Source: Xanthobacteraceae bacterium
Lineage (GTDB): Bacteria; Pseudomonadota; Alphaproteobacteria; Rhizobiales; Xanthobacteraceae
Assembly (NCBI GenBank): GCA_030037185.1
Contig: JASHRR010001528.1
Span: forward strand, 1-7,835
Direction: 5' to 3'
DNA length: 7,835 nt
Shown here piece by piece: positions 1 to 6,854 of the stretch. The notes beneath the pieces are model-generated. The model had not been told where the DNA came from. It saw only the letters and a program-made list of their open reading frames with translations, and made no database searches. Made by a program: the position numbers and the translations under genes. How positions within the stretch are numbered: position 1 is the first letter of the stretch; each line of letters starts with the position of its first letter.

Positions 1-148
1 TGGAATCAACCTGACGCCGCGCTGCCATCGTCGTTGCAGGCCATCACCTTGAGCACACCCAAAAAAAAGCCTGGGAAGCTCGACAACCATCACCGAGAGC
101 CATGGAAGCTGCCTCTGCCGCAGTGCAGTGCGCGCAACACGCCCGTTC

Positions 149-268
149 ATCGGCCAGCATCCGATGCATGATGACGGCGATTTTGCGCGCCAGTGCCACC
201 TTGGCCTTCTTCATCACCGCTCCGCCTGCAACCTTCATCACCCAGCTCTTCAATGCCGTGCAGCCTTG
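149..268 (-). pseudogene. IS110-family transposase, C-terminal remnant
   Basis: This is the tail of an IS110-family (DEDD, RuvC-like) transposase. Read leftwards from about 268, the frame gives CTALKSWVMKVAGG followed by KKAKVALARKIAVIMHRMLAD. That is the conserved end of the family's transposase_20 (PF02371) C-terminal domain, where the usual form is approximately LK.WA...A.R.G.KKAKVALARKLAVIMHRML.DGT. After LAD (about position 149) the usual DGT ending is lost and the reading runs on to a stop near 44 without recognisable sequence. No N-terminal DEDD half is present. Instead the remnant abuts the broken IS200-type gene at about 268-270. The fragment cannot be functional. The family call rests on recognising the short motif block and is fairly secure; the exact boundaries are approximate. 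Confidence 0.7.
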
Positions 269-269
269 G

Positions 270-509
270 GCCTACGTAGTTGCGCTTTTTTTCACCATAA
301 ACCCGGGCCAAATGGATCGCAGTCTTCCCCTTGATGAAGCCAACCACCTGCGACACCGCATACTTTCGGCGGTTATGCACGTGATCCGCGAGAAGATGAC
401 CCTCCGGTCGCAATTCCACGTAAATCGTTCTTCTGCGGCACTTGGGAATGAAGATGATGTGGTATTTGCAGTCCCATTTCGTGTGGCTTAGACTCTCATA
501 CTCGTCCAT
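270..509 (-). pseudogene. tnpA: IS200/IS605-type TnpA transposase, internally deleted and truncated
   Basis: This is the remnant of a Y1 single-strand transposase (IS200/IS605 family, Y1_Tnp/REP-type fold). It starts at ATG 509 behind a GGAAG ribosome-binding-like motif and opens with MDEYESLSHTKWDCKYHIIF and IPKCRRR, a very typical N-terminus for the family. The HUH metal-binding pair is present as DHVH. KYAVSQVVGFIKGK and AIHLARVYGEKK match the conserved central block. About 20 residues normally found between YxELR and EGHL are missing, and a shorter in-frame loss (about 4 residues) follows DHVH. After NYVG (about 270) the family sequence stops and IS110 sequence begins, so the C-terminal helix carrying the catalytic tyrosine is gone. 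The frame stays open to about 147, but only as a chimeric shadow. It is not expected to be active. The in-frame deletions could be old recombination scars. Confidence 0.8.
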
Positions 510-597
510 CGCGAAGCTTCCTTTCGTGTGCGTGGTGGCTCACGATTGGAAGTCTCCGCGGTGGACGACCGCCCTAAAAGTCAAACTTCTACTGCCA

Positions 598-614
598 CCC
601 CGGCAGAGCCGGGG
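598..614. repeat. Perfect hairpin, probable IS200-type subterminal end
   Basis: CCCCGGC (598-604), AGA loop, GCCGGGG (608-614) forms a perfect 7-bp GC stem with a 3-nt loop. It lies 89 nt upstream of the start codon of the broken TnpA. IS200/IS605 elements carry short subterminal hairpins, not inverted repeats, at their ends, recognised as single-stranded DNA by TnpA. The position fits the left end of the element, with the boundary somewhere in the following A/T-rich bases (about 615-635). A Rho-independent terminator is less likely because no T-run follows on either strand. Confidence 0.5.
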
Positions 615-615
615 G

Positions 616-969
616 AACTCTCAATTTCATTAGCTTAGCTGGTCAAATCAGCCCAACGTTCTAAACAAGCTTGCATAGGGCCTGAACTTCCGTAATCGTT
701 GTGGCCATACCATGTGCTGCGTCATCGTGCCAATAATGCAATACTTGGAGTGCATCCTCGAAGGTTCGGACGGTGCAACTAGTAAGTCCCGTGAATCCGA
801 AGGAATTGCCGAACGCCACCTTGCTGGCCGGCAACCGGGATATGTGGCCGATGGGCAACCGGCACCAAGTCTCCTGTCGGCCGGATGCCGAGCTATCGAA
901 AGTTCTTGTTACGCCCAATTAGCTCGTCATGCTCGCCTTTAACCTCGAGGTCTAGGGATAACACGTTTA
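616..969. other. Gene-poor stretch between IS remnant and hydrolase gene
   Basis: About 350 bases with no convincing gene. It holds one doubtful minus-strand reading frame (661-918, listed separately). I see no promoter, RNA gene or terminator in it that I can support. The only small symmetry noted is a loop-free CCTCGAGG palindrome near 943-950. Confidence 0.4.
661..918 (-). CDS. Doubtful small hypothetical ORF (possible DUF982-like remnant)
   Basis: This is an open frame of up to 85 codons ending in TAG at 661. It has only a TTG start at 918 and no good ribosome binding site; an internal GTG (about residue 34) is an alternative start. The last 50 or so residues read like real protein: FGNSFGFTGLTSCTVRTFED followed by ALQVLHYWHDDAAHGMATT. 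The pattern (a beta-strand-like start, a TVRTxEDALxxL segment, a W near the middle, a C near the end) vaguely resembles the short DUF982 proteins common in rhizobia, but the WP/C motif of that family is not clearly present. It lies just downstream of the hydrolase gene on the same strand. It may be a truncated gene or a chance frame. I cannot assign a function. Confidence 0.22.
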   Translation of the reverse strand: MGVTRTFDSSASGRQETWCRLPIGHISRLPASKVAFGNSFGFTGLTSCTVRTFEDALQVLHYWHDDAAHGMATTITEVQALCKLV

Positions 970-2112
970 TTAGGAATAATTGGCTGGAGCCTTGCTAGGA
1001 TCGAAACGTACCGGACTACCTATCCGCCGAGCCTGCACCGAGGGACTTTCAAGCAAGGTCTGGGGGAAAACGCGTTTGAGTATGGGAAGAAGATTGAATG
1101 GCGGTGTAAGCCAAGGCTCGTGCGCGCACCCGCATGGGTCTGGCATTGGTTTAAAAGTTGGCGTGGTGGCGAACAGAACACCGCGCACCACAAGTAGTCC
1201 AGTCATCCAATCAAGGGTAAGATCCGAAAGCCCACTCTCGGTGTTGGTCGCCGGGTAGCCGCCACCGACATCGCCATGGGCACCCGCGAACAGGAGTTGC
1301 GTAATCTTGGGATCCGGGTCCCAAAGGGTCGGCGTGAAGTCTGCGCGCATTTCGTCACGCGAGACACCATGTATCCCCGCGGCGACACCGAGACCAAGAG
1401 TCGTATTGGCAAAACGAAACAGGTCGGCGACTGCTCCGGTACTCGTAAATTCTGGGATACCAAGCGAGCCCACGGTATCCCAAACGGCAACCGTATCGAT
1501 TGCAACAGGCCAGATTAGCTTATCGGTTGGCGGTTTCGACAAAAAGCCGGGGAAGTCGGCTGCCAAGTCTTCGAAGCGGCTAAGCAGGCTCGGATTGGGA
1601 TGGGCGGCAAGCAGCGCGTGCTGGTAGTCGTGCCACACGGCTGCACCCAGCCGGTAAGCCCGTCCCGTGTCACATGCGAGCGGCAGCCTGGTGGGATCGA
1701 GAAGGCCTCTTGCCTGGATGAGGCCGGCAAGAGCACGCACCGTATAAGCGCCCCGACTAAATCCGACCAGGAAAATCTTGACTCCAGGGACATAATTGCG
1801 GGAGACAAAGGTGTAACCGCGCACGATTCGGGCGATGGTCCCGGCCCCGATTGTCCCGCCGAGAAGCTTGACGAGAATATTATTCGAATCGCCAACACCA
1901 TGGAGATACTTCGCGATCTGCGTGACCGTGCCGGCCGCGTCCCTCGCGACCCGCTCCTGTTCATCCGCCTGTGTTAAATCAGCCGCGTTGTCCTTACCCT
2001 CCAGGTTAGTGAAAAACTTGAAAACGTTAGTTGGAAAGCTCGGCTGATCTGCGGAGTCGTCGGTTCCTGGACGGTTCCACGTGCCGTCCGCGCAGAAGAC
2101 AATATTCGTCAT
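970..2112 (-). CDS. DUF2235 (Tle1-like) alpha/beta hydrolase, putative phospholipase
   Basis: A complete 380-residue protein of the DUF2235 family (PF09994), the catalytic fold of T6SS phospholipase effector Tle1 and related uncharacterised lipases. The N-terminus MTNIVFCADGTWN is diagnostic, with the early Asp/Gly/Thr motif at 9-13. The nucleophile elbow GFSRGAYTVRALAG starts at residue 117, making S119 the likely nucleophile (GxSxG). Likely acid and base partners are D212 in VWDTVGSLGIP and H279 in GAHGDVGGGYP. The C-terminus keeps the family's SV-containing tail. The ATG at 2112 is chosen over the TTG 12 codons upstream because AGGAG lies 7 nt before it (2120-2124) and it matches the family N-terminus. 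There is no signal peptide or membrane segment. No VgrG, PAAR, Hcp or immunity gene is adjacent, so a secreted-effector role is not supported here; a cytoplasmic esterase or phospholipase is equally possible. Its substrate is unknown. Confidence 0.88.
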   Translation of the reverse strand: MTNIVFCADGTWNRPGTDDSADQPSFPTNVFKFFTNLEGKDNAADLTQADEQERVARDAAGTVTQIAKYLHGVGDSNNILVKLLGGTIGAGTIARIVRGYTFVSRNYVPGVKIFLVGFSRGAYTVRALAGLIQARGLLDPTRLPLACDTGRAYRLGAAVWHDYQHALLAAHPNPSLLSRFEDLAADFPGFLSKPPTDKLIWPVAIDTVAVWDTVGSLGIPEFTSTGAVADLFRFANTTLGLGVAAGIHGVSRDEMRADFTPTLWDPDPKITQLLFAGAHGDVGGGYPATNTESGLSDLTLDWMTGLLVVRGVLFATTPTFKPMPDPCGCAHEPWLTPPFNLLPILKRVFPQTLLESPSVQARRIGSPVRFDPSKAPANYS

Positions 2113-3336
2113 CGCACTTCTCCTCTCCAGCCCTACTATTTTTTGCATGTGCTGATGGCAGAAGATCTTAAGTGGTTTGCCTGAAGATACAGTCCGTAGA
2201 AACGCTGCCGAATCCCCCAGAATTTATCTGGATGAGCAGCCCGGGTTTGAGTGCGTGGTCGCGTACGGCCGGTCTACATTCGAGAGCCAAAGGGGCTTGC
2301 CGGGCACTCATGCACGGCAGGAGGGCCTCTCTCAATCGCGCGACCGGGCCCATGACTGCGGTTGGTCGATAACTGGCCTGCTCGTGAGAAGGGGAGTTAT
2401 CAACGTGTACTGGCATGGACAAAAAGAGGACAGCCCGGAGACGACCGGGTGTACTGGCAAGGAGGCCCGGGAAATCCCCATTTCGATTTGCGAAGAGATT
2501 ATCGTAACCGTGTGACGCGTCGTGTGACGTAGCTCACATCGCGAGCGCGGTTGCGTTTCATACCCTGATGTTCGCAGCCGCTCCCAGCTCTCGATTATCC
2601 CATCCCGAGCACAAGCCCGAGGGTCAGGACCGCCAGCCACCGAGCCGCGCGCCCGGAAGGGCTGCAGAAGGGCGCACCCGCTCTCCTTCGTGCTCGTCAT
2701 GATATTGCCGGTTGTTCGGTAGGGGCATCCGCGCGCAGCCCGGCTTGGCCAGTCTGTCTTTGGAGACTGGGTTCGCCCCCGCTAACAGTCAATCACACTG
2801 TCAAGTTATGTTACTGTGTCGTCGCGAGCGCTTATCCCTCTTATCATACGCCGAACGTAGGCTCCGATCTCCTCACACGCCGAGGTCGAAGCCGTTCTCA
2901 AGTCTGAAAAAGCGCGACGTGCCAGCGCCAGGCGGCCTCGCTAGGCCGGAGGCGAGGGGGGCATGCCAACGGCGGCAGTGGCAGCGGCGGTTCCGCAACC
3001 TCCGAGCTAGAATTTTCGTTGGTCGAATCGCTCGCCGCTCAACTCAACATTTTTCGCTCGATACAGCGGTGAGCTGTACTGGTCCCTTCAGCGTCCCTCG
3101 AGAATGTTGCAGCCAATTACTGCTTTTGTTGCGCCGATTGCATCGTCGAGCCGCTCTTCGAATTGTGAACTTGCGTTCCGAAAAGAATCGTTCAGAACTG
3201 CCCAATGAAGGCTGCCAACATTACGTCGCACAAGCTCGTTCGTCTGCCTGATCAGCGCTCACGCTGCTCCCAGGGCAGCAGACGGTCAACTCTTTCCAGG
3301 CGCCGCTGGTGAAGCGGAAAACGCGGAATTCGCCGG
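2113..3336. other. Long gene-poor accessory stretch
   Basis: About 1.2 kb between the hydrolase gene and the ATPase operon with no frame I recognise on either strand. Open frames exist (for example 2712-3251 on the plus strand and 2332-2700 on the minus strand), but their translations are rich in Arg, Pro and Ser without domain-like pattern. Local signals are a CRP-type palindrome at 2523-2538, a 9-bp tandem repeat at 2509-2529, an 11-bp direct repeat (GTGTACTGGCA at 2405-2415 and 2449-2459) and an operator-like TTGACAGTGTGATTGACTGT (minus strand, 2785-2804). A minus-strand stretch near 2600-2670 reads RAARWLAVLTLGLVLGMG before a stop, like the decayed N-terminus of a membrane protein. The region is best read as eroded or rearranged DNA. 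Confidence 0.45.
2523..2538. promoter_or_regulatory. Perfect CRP/CAP-type binding palindrome
   Basis: TGTGACGTAGCTCACA matches the CRP-family consensus TGTGA-N6-TCACA in all ten defined bases. Members of the CRP/FNR superfamily with CRP-like recognition helices bind this sequence. It is overlapped by a tandem CGTGTGACG repeat (2509-2517 and 2521-2529, 12-nt period). It lies about 410 nt upstream of the hydrolase start and about 930 nt beyond the atpG stop, so no intact gene is clearly placed to be controlled by it. The motif is visible; its use is inference. Confidence 0.4.
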
Positions 3337-3382
3337 CTAGCCCGGTTTTCTCAAACGAAAATGTTTGAGAATTCCGGGCTAG
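3337..3382 (-). terminator. Large inverted repeat downstream of atpG, probable operon terminator
   Basis: Two 20-nt arms (3337-3356 and 3363-3382) pair at 18 of 20 positions around a 6-nt GAAAAT loop. Nine outer pairs (CTAGCCCGG) and nine inner pairs (TCTCAAAC plus a T-A pair) flank a 2-nt internal mismatch. The outer part is GC-rich. It begins 85 nt past the atpG stop in the direction of transcription, so it is well placed to end the atp message or protect its 3' end. No long U-run follows, so it may be a non-canonical terminator or an mRNA-stabilising or dispersed palindromic repeat instead. The structure itself is certain; the function is inferred. Confidence 0.6.
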
Positions 3383-3467
3383 AGGCTTCTTTGATCGAGA
3401 TGAAACGCGGATGTTGCAACGCCGCAGGTGTTCCGCTGCTTCCCGGTGGCGGACCGCTTTTCGCGGC

Positions 3468-4325
3468 TCAGGCGCGACGCCGCAGGGCCTCGGATCCGGC
3501 CGCGAGCTCGACGATCTCGGTGGTAATTTCTTCTTGGCGCAGCTGATGCTCGCGCTGCGAGAGCCCAGCAAGCTTCGATGCGATGTTGTCCTTGGCGGCG
3601 GCCATCGCCATCATCCGCGCCTCATTCTCGGCGGCAAATGCGTGCATTGCTGCCTCGAGCAGCTGCGCGTAGACATATTCGCTTGCAAGCCGCTCCAGCA
3701 ACACCCAGGGCGCAAGCGCGATCAGCGGCGGCTGATTTTGAACCGGGCGCGCGAACCGGCCGAGATCGACGGGTAACAGCGAATGACGGTCAATTTCGAT
3801 GCCATGCCCGGAGCGCAGGCGTGAAAACACAACCTCAACATTTGCTACAGTTCCGCCGGCGACTCGTTCGTAGAGGGCGTCAGCAAGTCTGTTCGCAAAG
3901 CTTTGAATTGCACCGACCTGGGTCGCCATCGGAGCCGTCCAGGCAGGCCGAATGTCGCGTTCCTCCGCGACCGCTGCACCTCGCGTGCCAACAAGAAACA
4001 CGCTTGCACCTTTAAGGTCACCCGCGACGGCATCGAAAACGCGTTCGCTGAACGCCCCGGCAAAACCCTGCTCCGCGCAAAACAGGATCAAGCCGCGACT
4101 CTGTCGGCGAGGCGAGGCCGGCGGCGGTCCGTCGTCAGCCGGCATAAGACTTAATGCCTGTCCGATGGCACCTGAAACCACTTCTGCATAAGCCTCGACA
4201 CCCGCGAGCGCCGAGCGCGCCTGCTGCGCACGCGAAGCCGCAATGCCGCGCATCGCCGTCACGACCGCCTCGAGCTGGCCCACGCTTGCGATTTGCGCGA
4301 CGAGGTCAGACAGCCGTTCAGCCAT
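3468..4325 (-). CDS. atpG: N-type ATPase F1 subunit gamma
   Basis: The gamma subunit forms the central rotor shaft that turns inside the alpha3beta3 head and couples ion flow through the c-ring to ATP synthesis or hydrolysis. The protein has 285 residues, near the usual length. The N-terminal helix contains [20 protein letters not shown] (17-36), matching the gamma N-terminal coiled-coil strand. The C-terminal helix has [20 protein letters not shown] (229-248) and [20 protein letters not shown] (262-281), the family's signature tail. The middle domain begins at about residue 78 with [15 protein letters not shown]. The ATG at 4325 is chosen because the protein begins MAERLSDL as in its relatives and overlaps the atpA stop by 8 nt (4318-4325), which suggests translational coupling; the frame stays open upstream but only inside atpA. 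It is the last gene of the operon, as expected for the N-type gene order. Sequence divergence from housekeeping gamma subunits is expected for this class. Confidence 0.93.
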   Translation of the reverse strand: MAERLSDLVAQIASVGQLEAVVTAMRGIAASRAQQARSALAGVEAYAEVVSGAIGQALSLMPADDGPPPASPRRQSRGLILFCAEQGFAGAFSERVFDAVAGDLKGASVFLVGTRGAAVAEERDIRPAWTAPMATQVGAIQSFANRLADALYERVAGGTVANVEVVFSRLRSGHGIEIDRHSLLPVDLGRFARPVQNQPPLIALAPWVLLERLASEYVYAQLLEAAMHAFAAENEARMMAMAAAKDNIASKLAGLSQREHQLRQEEITTEIVELAAGSEALRRRA

Positions 4326-5874
4326 TACCGGATCCGGAACTGGGATGAATTGGCTCTGCTGGGAATCGTTCGGCAAGCGCAGCAAGTCCTGCGCACAACC
4401 GCGAACGACCGTCACCGTCAAGAACCCCCGAGCGTTCGATCTGATCGACGAGCGCTGACATCGAGCGATCGAGCCAAGCCGGCAGTTCGGAACGAAATTC
4501 CCCAATTTTCTCAACCGGAACACGATCGAGAAGGCCCGCCTGCAGCGCCAATATCAGTGCAACCTCGTCGGCGAGGCGCAGCGGGGCGAACTGCGGTTGC
4601 GCGAGCACAGCCCTAATGCGCCGCCCACGCGCGATCTTGTCCTTGACCTGCGCATCGGTCACACCGCCGAAGCGCGTAAATATTTCCAGCTCCAGGAACT
4701 GAGCATAATCGAGACGCAGCGTCTCCGCAGCCTCGCGCAGCGCCGGCGCCTGGGTCTTGCCGCCGACCCGGCTGACGCTCGTTCCAACGTCGACGGCCGG
4801 CTTGTGGCCCTGATCGAACAGCCGCGCATCGAGAACGATCTGGCCGTCGGTGATGGAGATCAGATTGGTCGGAATATAGCCGCTCAAGTTGCCGGCATCG
4901 GTTTCCGCTATTGGCAGCGCGGTAAGCGAGCCGCCGCCGGCACCCGACGCAAGTTTTGCGGCGCGTTCGAGCAGGCGCGCATGCACATAGAACACGTCTC
5001 CCGGATAGGCCTCGCGCCCCGGCGGCTGCCGCGTCAGCAGCGCGATTTCGCGGTGGGTGGCAGCATGCTTGGTCAGGTCGTCCACGACGATCAGGGCATG
5101 CTGGCCGCGATCGCGGAAATACTCCGCCATCGTAAATCCGGAAAACGGCGCGATCCATTGCAGGCCGGGAACGGCCGACGCGCTGGCGATGACGAAGATG
5201 CAGCGCTCGGGCGCGCCATGCGTTTTAATGGCGTTGATGACGCGCGTCACCGTCGACGACTTCTGGCCGACGGCGATGTAGATGCAAACGACATCGCTGC
5301 GCTTCTGATTGATGATGCAGTCGACGGCGATTGCGGTCTTGCCAATGGCTCGATCCCCGATGATCAGCTCTCGCTGGCCCCGACCCAAGGCAAACATGGA
5401 ATCGAGAACGAGAAGACCGGTCTGGACCGGCTCGCTGACGAAGTCGCGATCGATGATCGCAGGGGCCGGGCGCTCGATGGGCTCGAACGCGTCCGCCCTG
5501 ACCTCACCTGCGCCATCGAGCGGGCGGCCCAGTGGATCGACAATGCGCCCGAGCAGCCCCGGTCCTACGGGGACCCGCGCAACTTCGCCGGTGCCGTGCA
5601 CGCGGTCCCCGGCGTCGATACCCTCAGGCTCGTCAAGAAGGACGCAGCCGAGAGCATCGCGATCAAGTGTGAGTACAAAGCCGACTTGACCGCTCTCGAA
5701 GCGGAGCAGTTCGTCGAGACGCACGCCGGGGAGTCCCGAAACAAGCGCGATGCCGTCGGCGACGCTTTCGACCCGGCCCATTTGTTCCGCCGACGGCGAG
5801 AGCGTTGCTGTCTCGACTCTCCTCCTCGCACTTCTCAGCCAGTCATCAAGACTGTCTTGCGGGCTCGCCGACAC
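4318..5874 (-). CDS. atpA: N-type (alternate) F1Fo-ATPase subunit alpha
   Basis: The alpha subunit is the non-catalytic nucleotide-binding partner of beta in the F1 head. The protein has 518 residues. A beta-barrel domain at about 33-100 starts [20 protein letters not shown]. The P-loop GDRAIGKT spans 173-180 (the common form is GDRQTGKT). A Walker B-like [12 protein letters not shown] lies at 260-271, followed by [20 protein letters not shown] (284-303), a hallmark of alpha. The arginine finger is R369 in [10 protein letters not shown], reaching into the beta catalytic site. The helical C-terminal domain (about 380-500) is present. Translation starts at GTG 5874: AAGGAG lies exactly 7 nt upstream (5882-5887), and the start overlaps atpF by 29 nt. 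The AI in the P-loop in place of QT and the divergent N-terminus fit the alternate ATPase class, not the housekeeping enzyme. A long plus-strand frame opposite this gene is a GC shadow. Confidence 0.96.
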   Translation of the reverse strand: MSASPQDSLDDWLRSARRRVETATLSPSAEQMGRVESVADGIALVSGLPGVRLDELLRFESGQVGFVLTLDRDALGCVLLDEPEGIDAGDRVHGTGEVARVPVGPGLLGRIVDPLGRPLDGAGEVRADAFEPIERPAPAIIDRDFVSEPVQTGLLVLDSMFALGRGQRELIIGDRAIGKTAIAVDCIINQKRSDVVCIYIAVGQKSSTVTRVINAIKTHGAPERCIFVIASASAVPGLQWIAPFSGFTMAEYFRDRGQHALIVVDDLTKHAATHREIALLTRQPPGREAYPGDVFYVHARLLERAAKLASGAGGGSLTALPIAETDAGNLSGYIPTNLISITDGQIVLDARLFDQGHKPAVDVGTSVSRVGGKTQAPALREAAETLRLDYAQFLELEIFTRFGGVTDAQVKDKIARGRRIRAVLAQPQFAPLRLADEVALILALQAGLLDRVPVEKIGEFRSELPAWLDRSMSALVDQIERSGVLDGDGRSRLCAGLAALAERFPAEPIHPSSGSGNG

Positions 5875-6604
5875 CTTTCAACTCCTTGCGAATGCGTTCG
5901 AGATCGCTTTGCCAGCTGTTGCGGATGACAGCATGACGGCTACGGAGTTCGATACCCGCAATCAGCGCCGGGTCGCTCCGAAAAGCGAACGCGCTCTTAC
6001 CAGCAAATGCCTCAGCAATTGCGCTCCGAATCCGCTCGGCCTCCTCGGCGCTGAGTGGTGATGCGGTTACAATCTCGATTGAATCGGCTTGCGTTGGCAT
6101 GAACGCCGTACGCTCCCGCGGCGGTAACGCCCGCACCTGGTGGCACAGGCCAGCCAGGAATGCCTCCGTGGCGACCATCGGAGATAGACGCTCAAGCAGG
6201 CGTCGCGCGATCTCGACCGACAGCTCACGGGTGCGTTCAATCAGCGTTTTTTCCATCGCAATGCGATCGCGGGAGATCGCTGCGTCGGCTCGCGCCCGCA
6301 GCTTCGTTATCTCCTCGTTCGTCCGGGCGAGCAGCGCCAGCCGCTCGCTCTCAGCAGCCGTGTGCGCCTCAGCGATTACCTTGTCCCGCCCTGCCACGAT
6401 GTTTGCACGCGCTTGTTCCAGATTGGCGCGGGCGTCTTCTGTTTGACGCCGCAGCTCGGCTGCATCGGCCAATTGCTTATTCGCCTCCAGCTGGCGACGG
6501 GCCACGATGTCCGCCACCGGGCGAAACAGGAACCGGGCGAGAAGCCAGATGAGAACGAGGACATTGACGGTCTGGAGCGCCAGCGTCCACCAATCGATTC
6601 GCAT
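5846..6604 (-). CDS. atpF: N-type ATPase subunit b with C-terminal delta-like domain
   Basis: This is the peripheral stator stalk linking the membrane a subunit to the top of F1. The protein has 252 residues, about 90 longer than an ordinary b subunit. Residues 1-28 ([20 protein letters not shown], then LLARFLF) are the single membrane anchor, with [11 protein letters not shown] starting the stalk. Residues about 33-140 are a charged, Ala/Glu/Arg-rich coiled coil. Residues about 176-240 look like the C-terminal domain of delta/[24 protein letters not shown], then [20 protein letters not shown] and a closing LERIRKEL. No separate atpH exists in the operon, so this fusion probably provides the delta function. 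The ATG at 6604 is preferred over TTG 6631 because it matches family N-termini and sits 4 nt after the atpE stop. The ribosome binding site is weak, suggesting coupling to atpE. Databases may label it b, delta or b/delta. Confidence 0.93.
   Translation of the reverse strand: MRIDWWTLALQTVNVLVLIWLLARFLFRPVADIVARRQLEANKQLADAAELRRQTEDARANLEQARANIVAGRDKVIAEAHTAAESERLALLARTNEEITKLRARADAAISRDRIAMEKTLIERTRELSVEIARRLLERLSPMVATEAFLAGLCHQVRALPPRERTAFMPTQADSIEIVTASPLSAEEAERIRSAIAEAFAGKSAFAFRSDPALIAGIELRSRHAVIRNSWQSDLERIRKELKGVGEPARQS
5882..5887 (-). promoter_or_regulatory. Ribosome binding site fixing the GTG start of atpA
   Basis: AAGGAG on the minus strand, 7 nt before GTG 5874, lies inside the end of atpF. 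It supports the GTG start despite the 29-nt overlap and implies that atpA can recruit ribosomes independently. Confidence 0.7.
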
Positions 6605-6608
6605 GGGC

Positions 6609-6854
6609 TCAGCGGATGAAGGGGTTGGCAAACAAGACCAGCAAGGCGATTACCAGGCAGTAGATTGCCATCGTTTCGATCATGGCGAGCCCGACGAACA
6701 GCGTCCGCGACAGCGTTCCTGCCGCTTCCGGCTGCCGGGCGATGGCGTCCATCGCCGCGGCAACCGCTCGCCCTTCCGCCAGTGCCGGTCCGATTGCACC
6801 GAAAGATACGGCGACGGCCGCCGCGATGATGCTGACAATCTCAAGCACATTCAT
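6609..6854 (-). CDS. atpE: N-type ATPase Fo subunit c (rotor ring)
   Basis: Subunit c is the two-helix hairpin that forms the ion-carrying rotor ring. The protein has 81 residues. Helix 1 spans about 5-38 with FGAIGPALAEGRAVAAAMDA, the polar loop is ARQPEA (39-44), and helix 2 (about 47-77) contains GLAMIETMAIYCLVIALLVL and ends ANPFIR. The ion-binding carboxylate is E60. E27 in AEG sits where Na+-type rings have Gln (Q32 of Ilyobacter tartaricus). T61 replaces the usual Ser and Y65 matches Y70. Two carboxylates per site are characteristic of N-ATPase rings. The ATG at 6854 overlaps the atpB stop as ATGA (6851-6854), and AAAGGA lies 7 nt upstream (6862-6867), a strong site that fits the high copy number needed for a ring. 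Ion specificity cannot be settled from sequence. Confidence 0.95.
   Translation of the reverse strand: MNVLEIVSIIAAAVAVSFGAIGPALAEGRAVAAAMDAIARQPEAAGTLSRTLFVGLAMIETMAIYCLVIALLVLFANPFIR

Noticed and set aside
2405..2459. 11-bp direct repeat GTGTACTGGCA (two copies) flanking an A-rich block, considered as an IS end
   Set aside because: It resembles the repeated ends of IS21-like elements only loosely, and no transposase sequence or inverted partner was found.
2177..2515. 112-codon plus-strand open frame beside the CRP-type site
   Set aside because: It has no recognisable family or start signal, and the CRP-type site lies downstream of it, not upstream.
2908..3072. Gly/Ser-rich plus-strand stretch (ANGGSGSGGSATSELEF)
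   Set aside because: It is a short frame between stops. The glycine run comes from a GGC/AGC-rich tract and no start codon or family match supports it.
2712..3251. 179-codon plus-strand open frame
   Set aside because: The translation is Arg/Ser/Leu-rich with no recognisable motif, and there is no good ribosome binding site before its start. It is likely a chance frame.
3252..3345. Minus-strand frame ending LERVDRLLPWEQRER, reminiscent of transposase C-termini
   Set aside because: It is only about 30 codons long, bounded by a stop upstream, and the resemblance rests on a handful of residues.
4597..5928. 443-codon open frame on the plus strand opposite atpA and the end of atpF
   Set aside because: It is fully antisense to a clearly conserved alpha subunit, its translation has no domain-like pattern, and GC-rich genes often leave long antisense frames.
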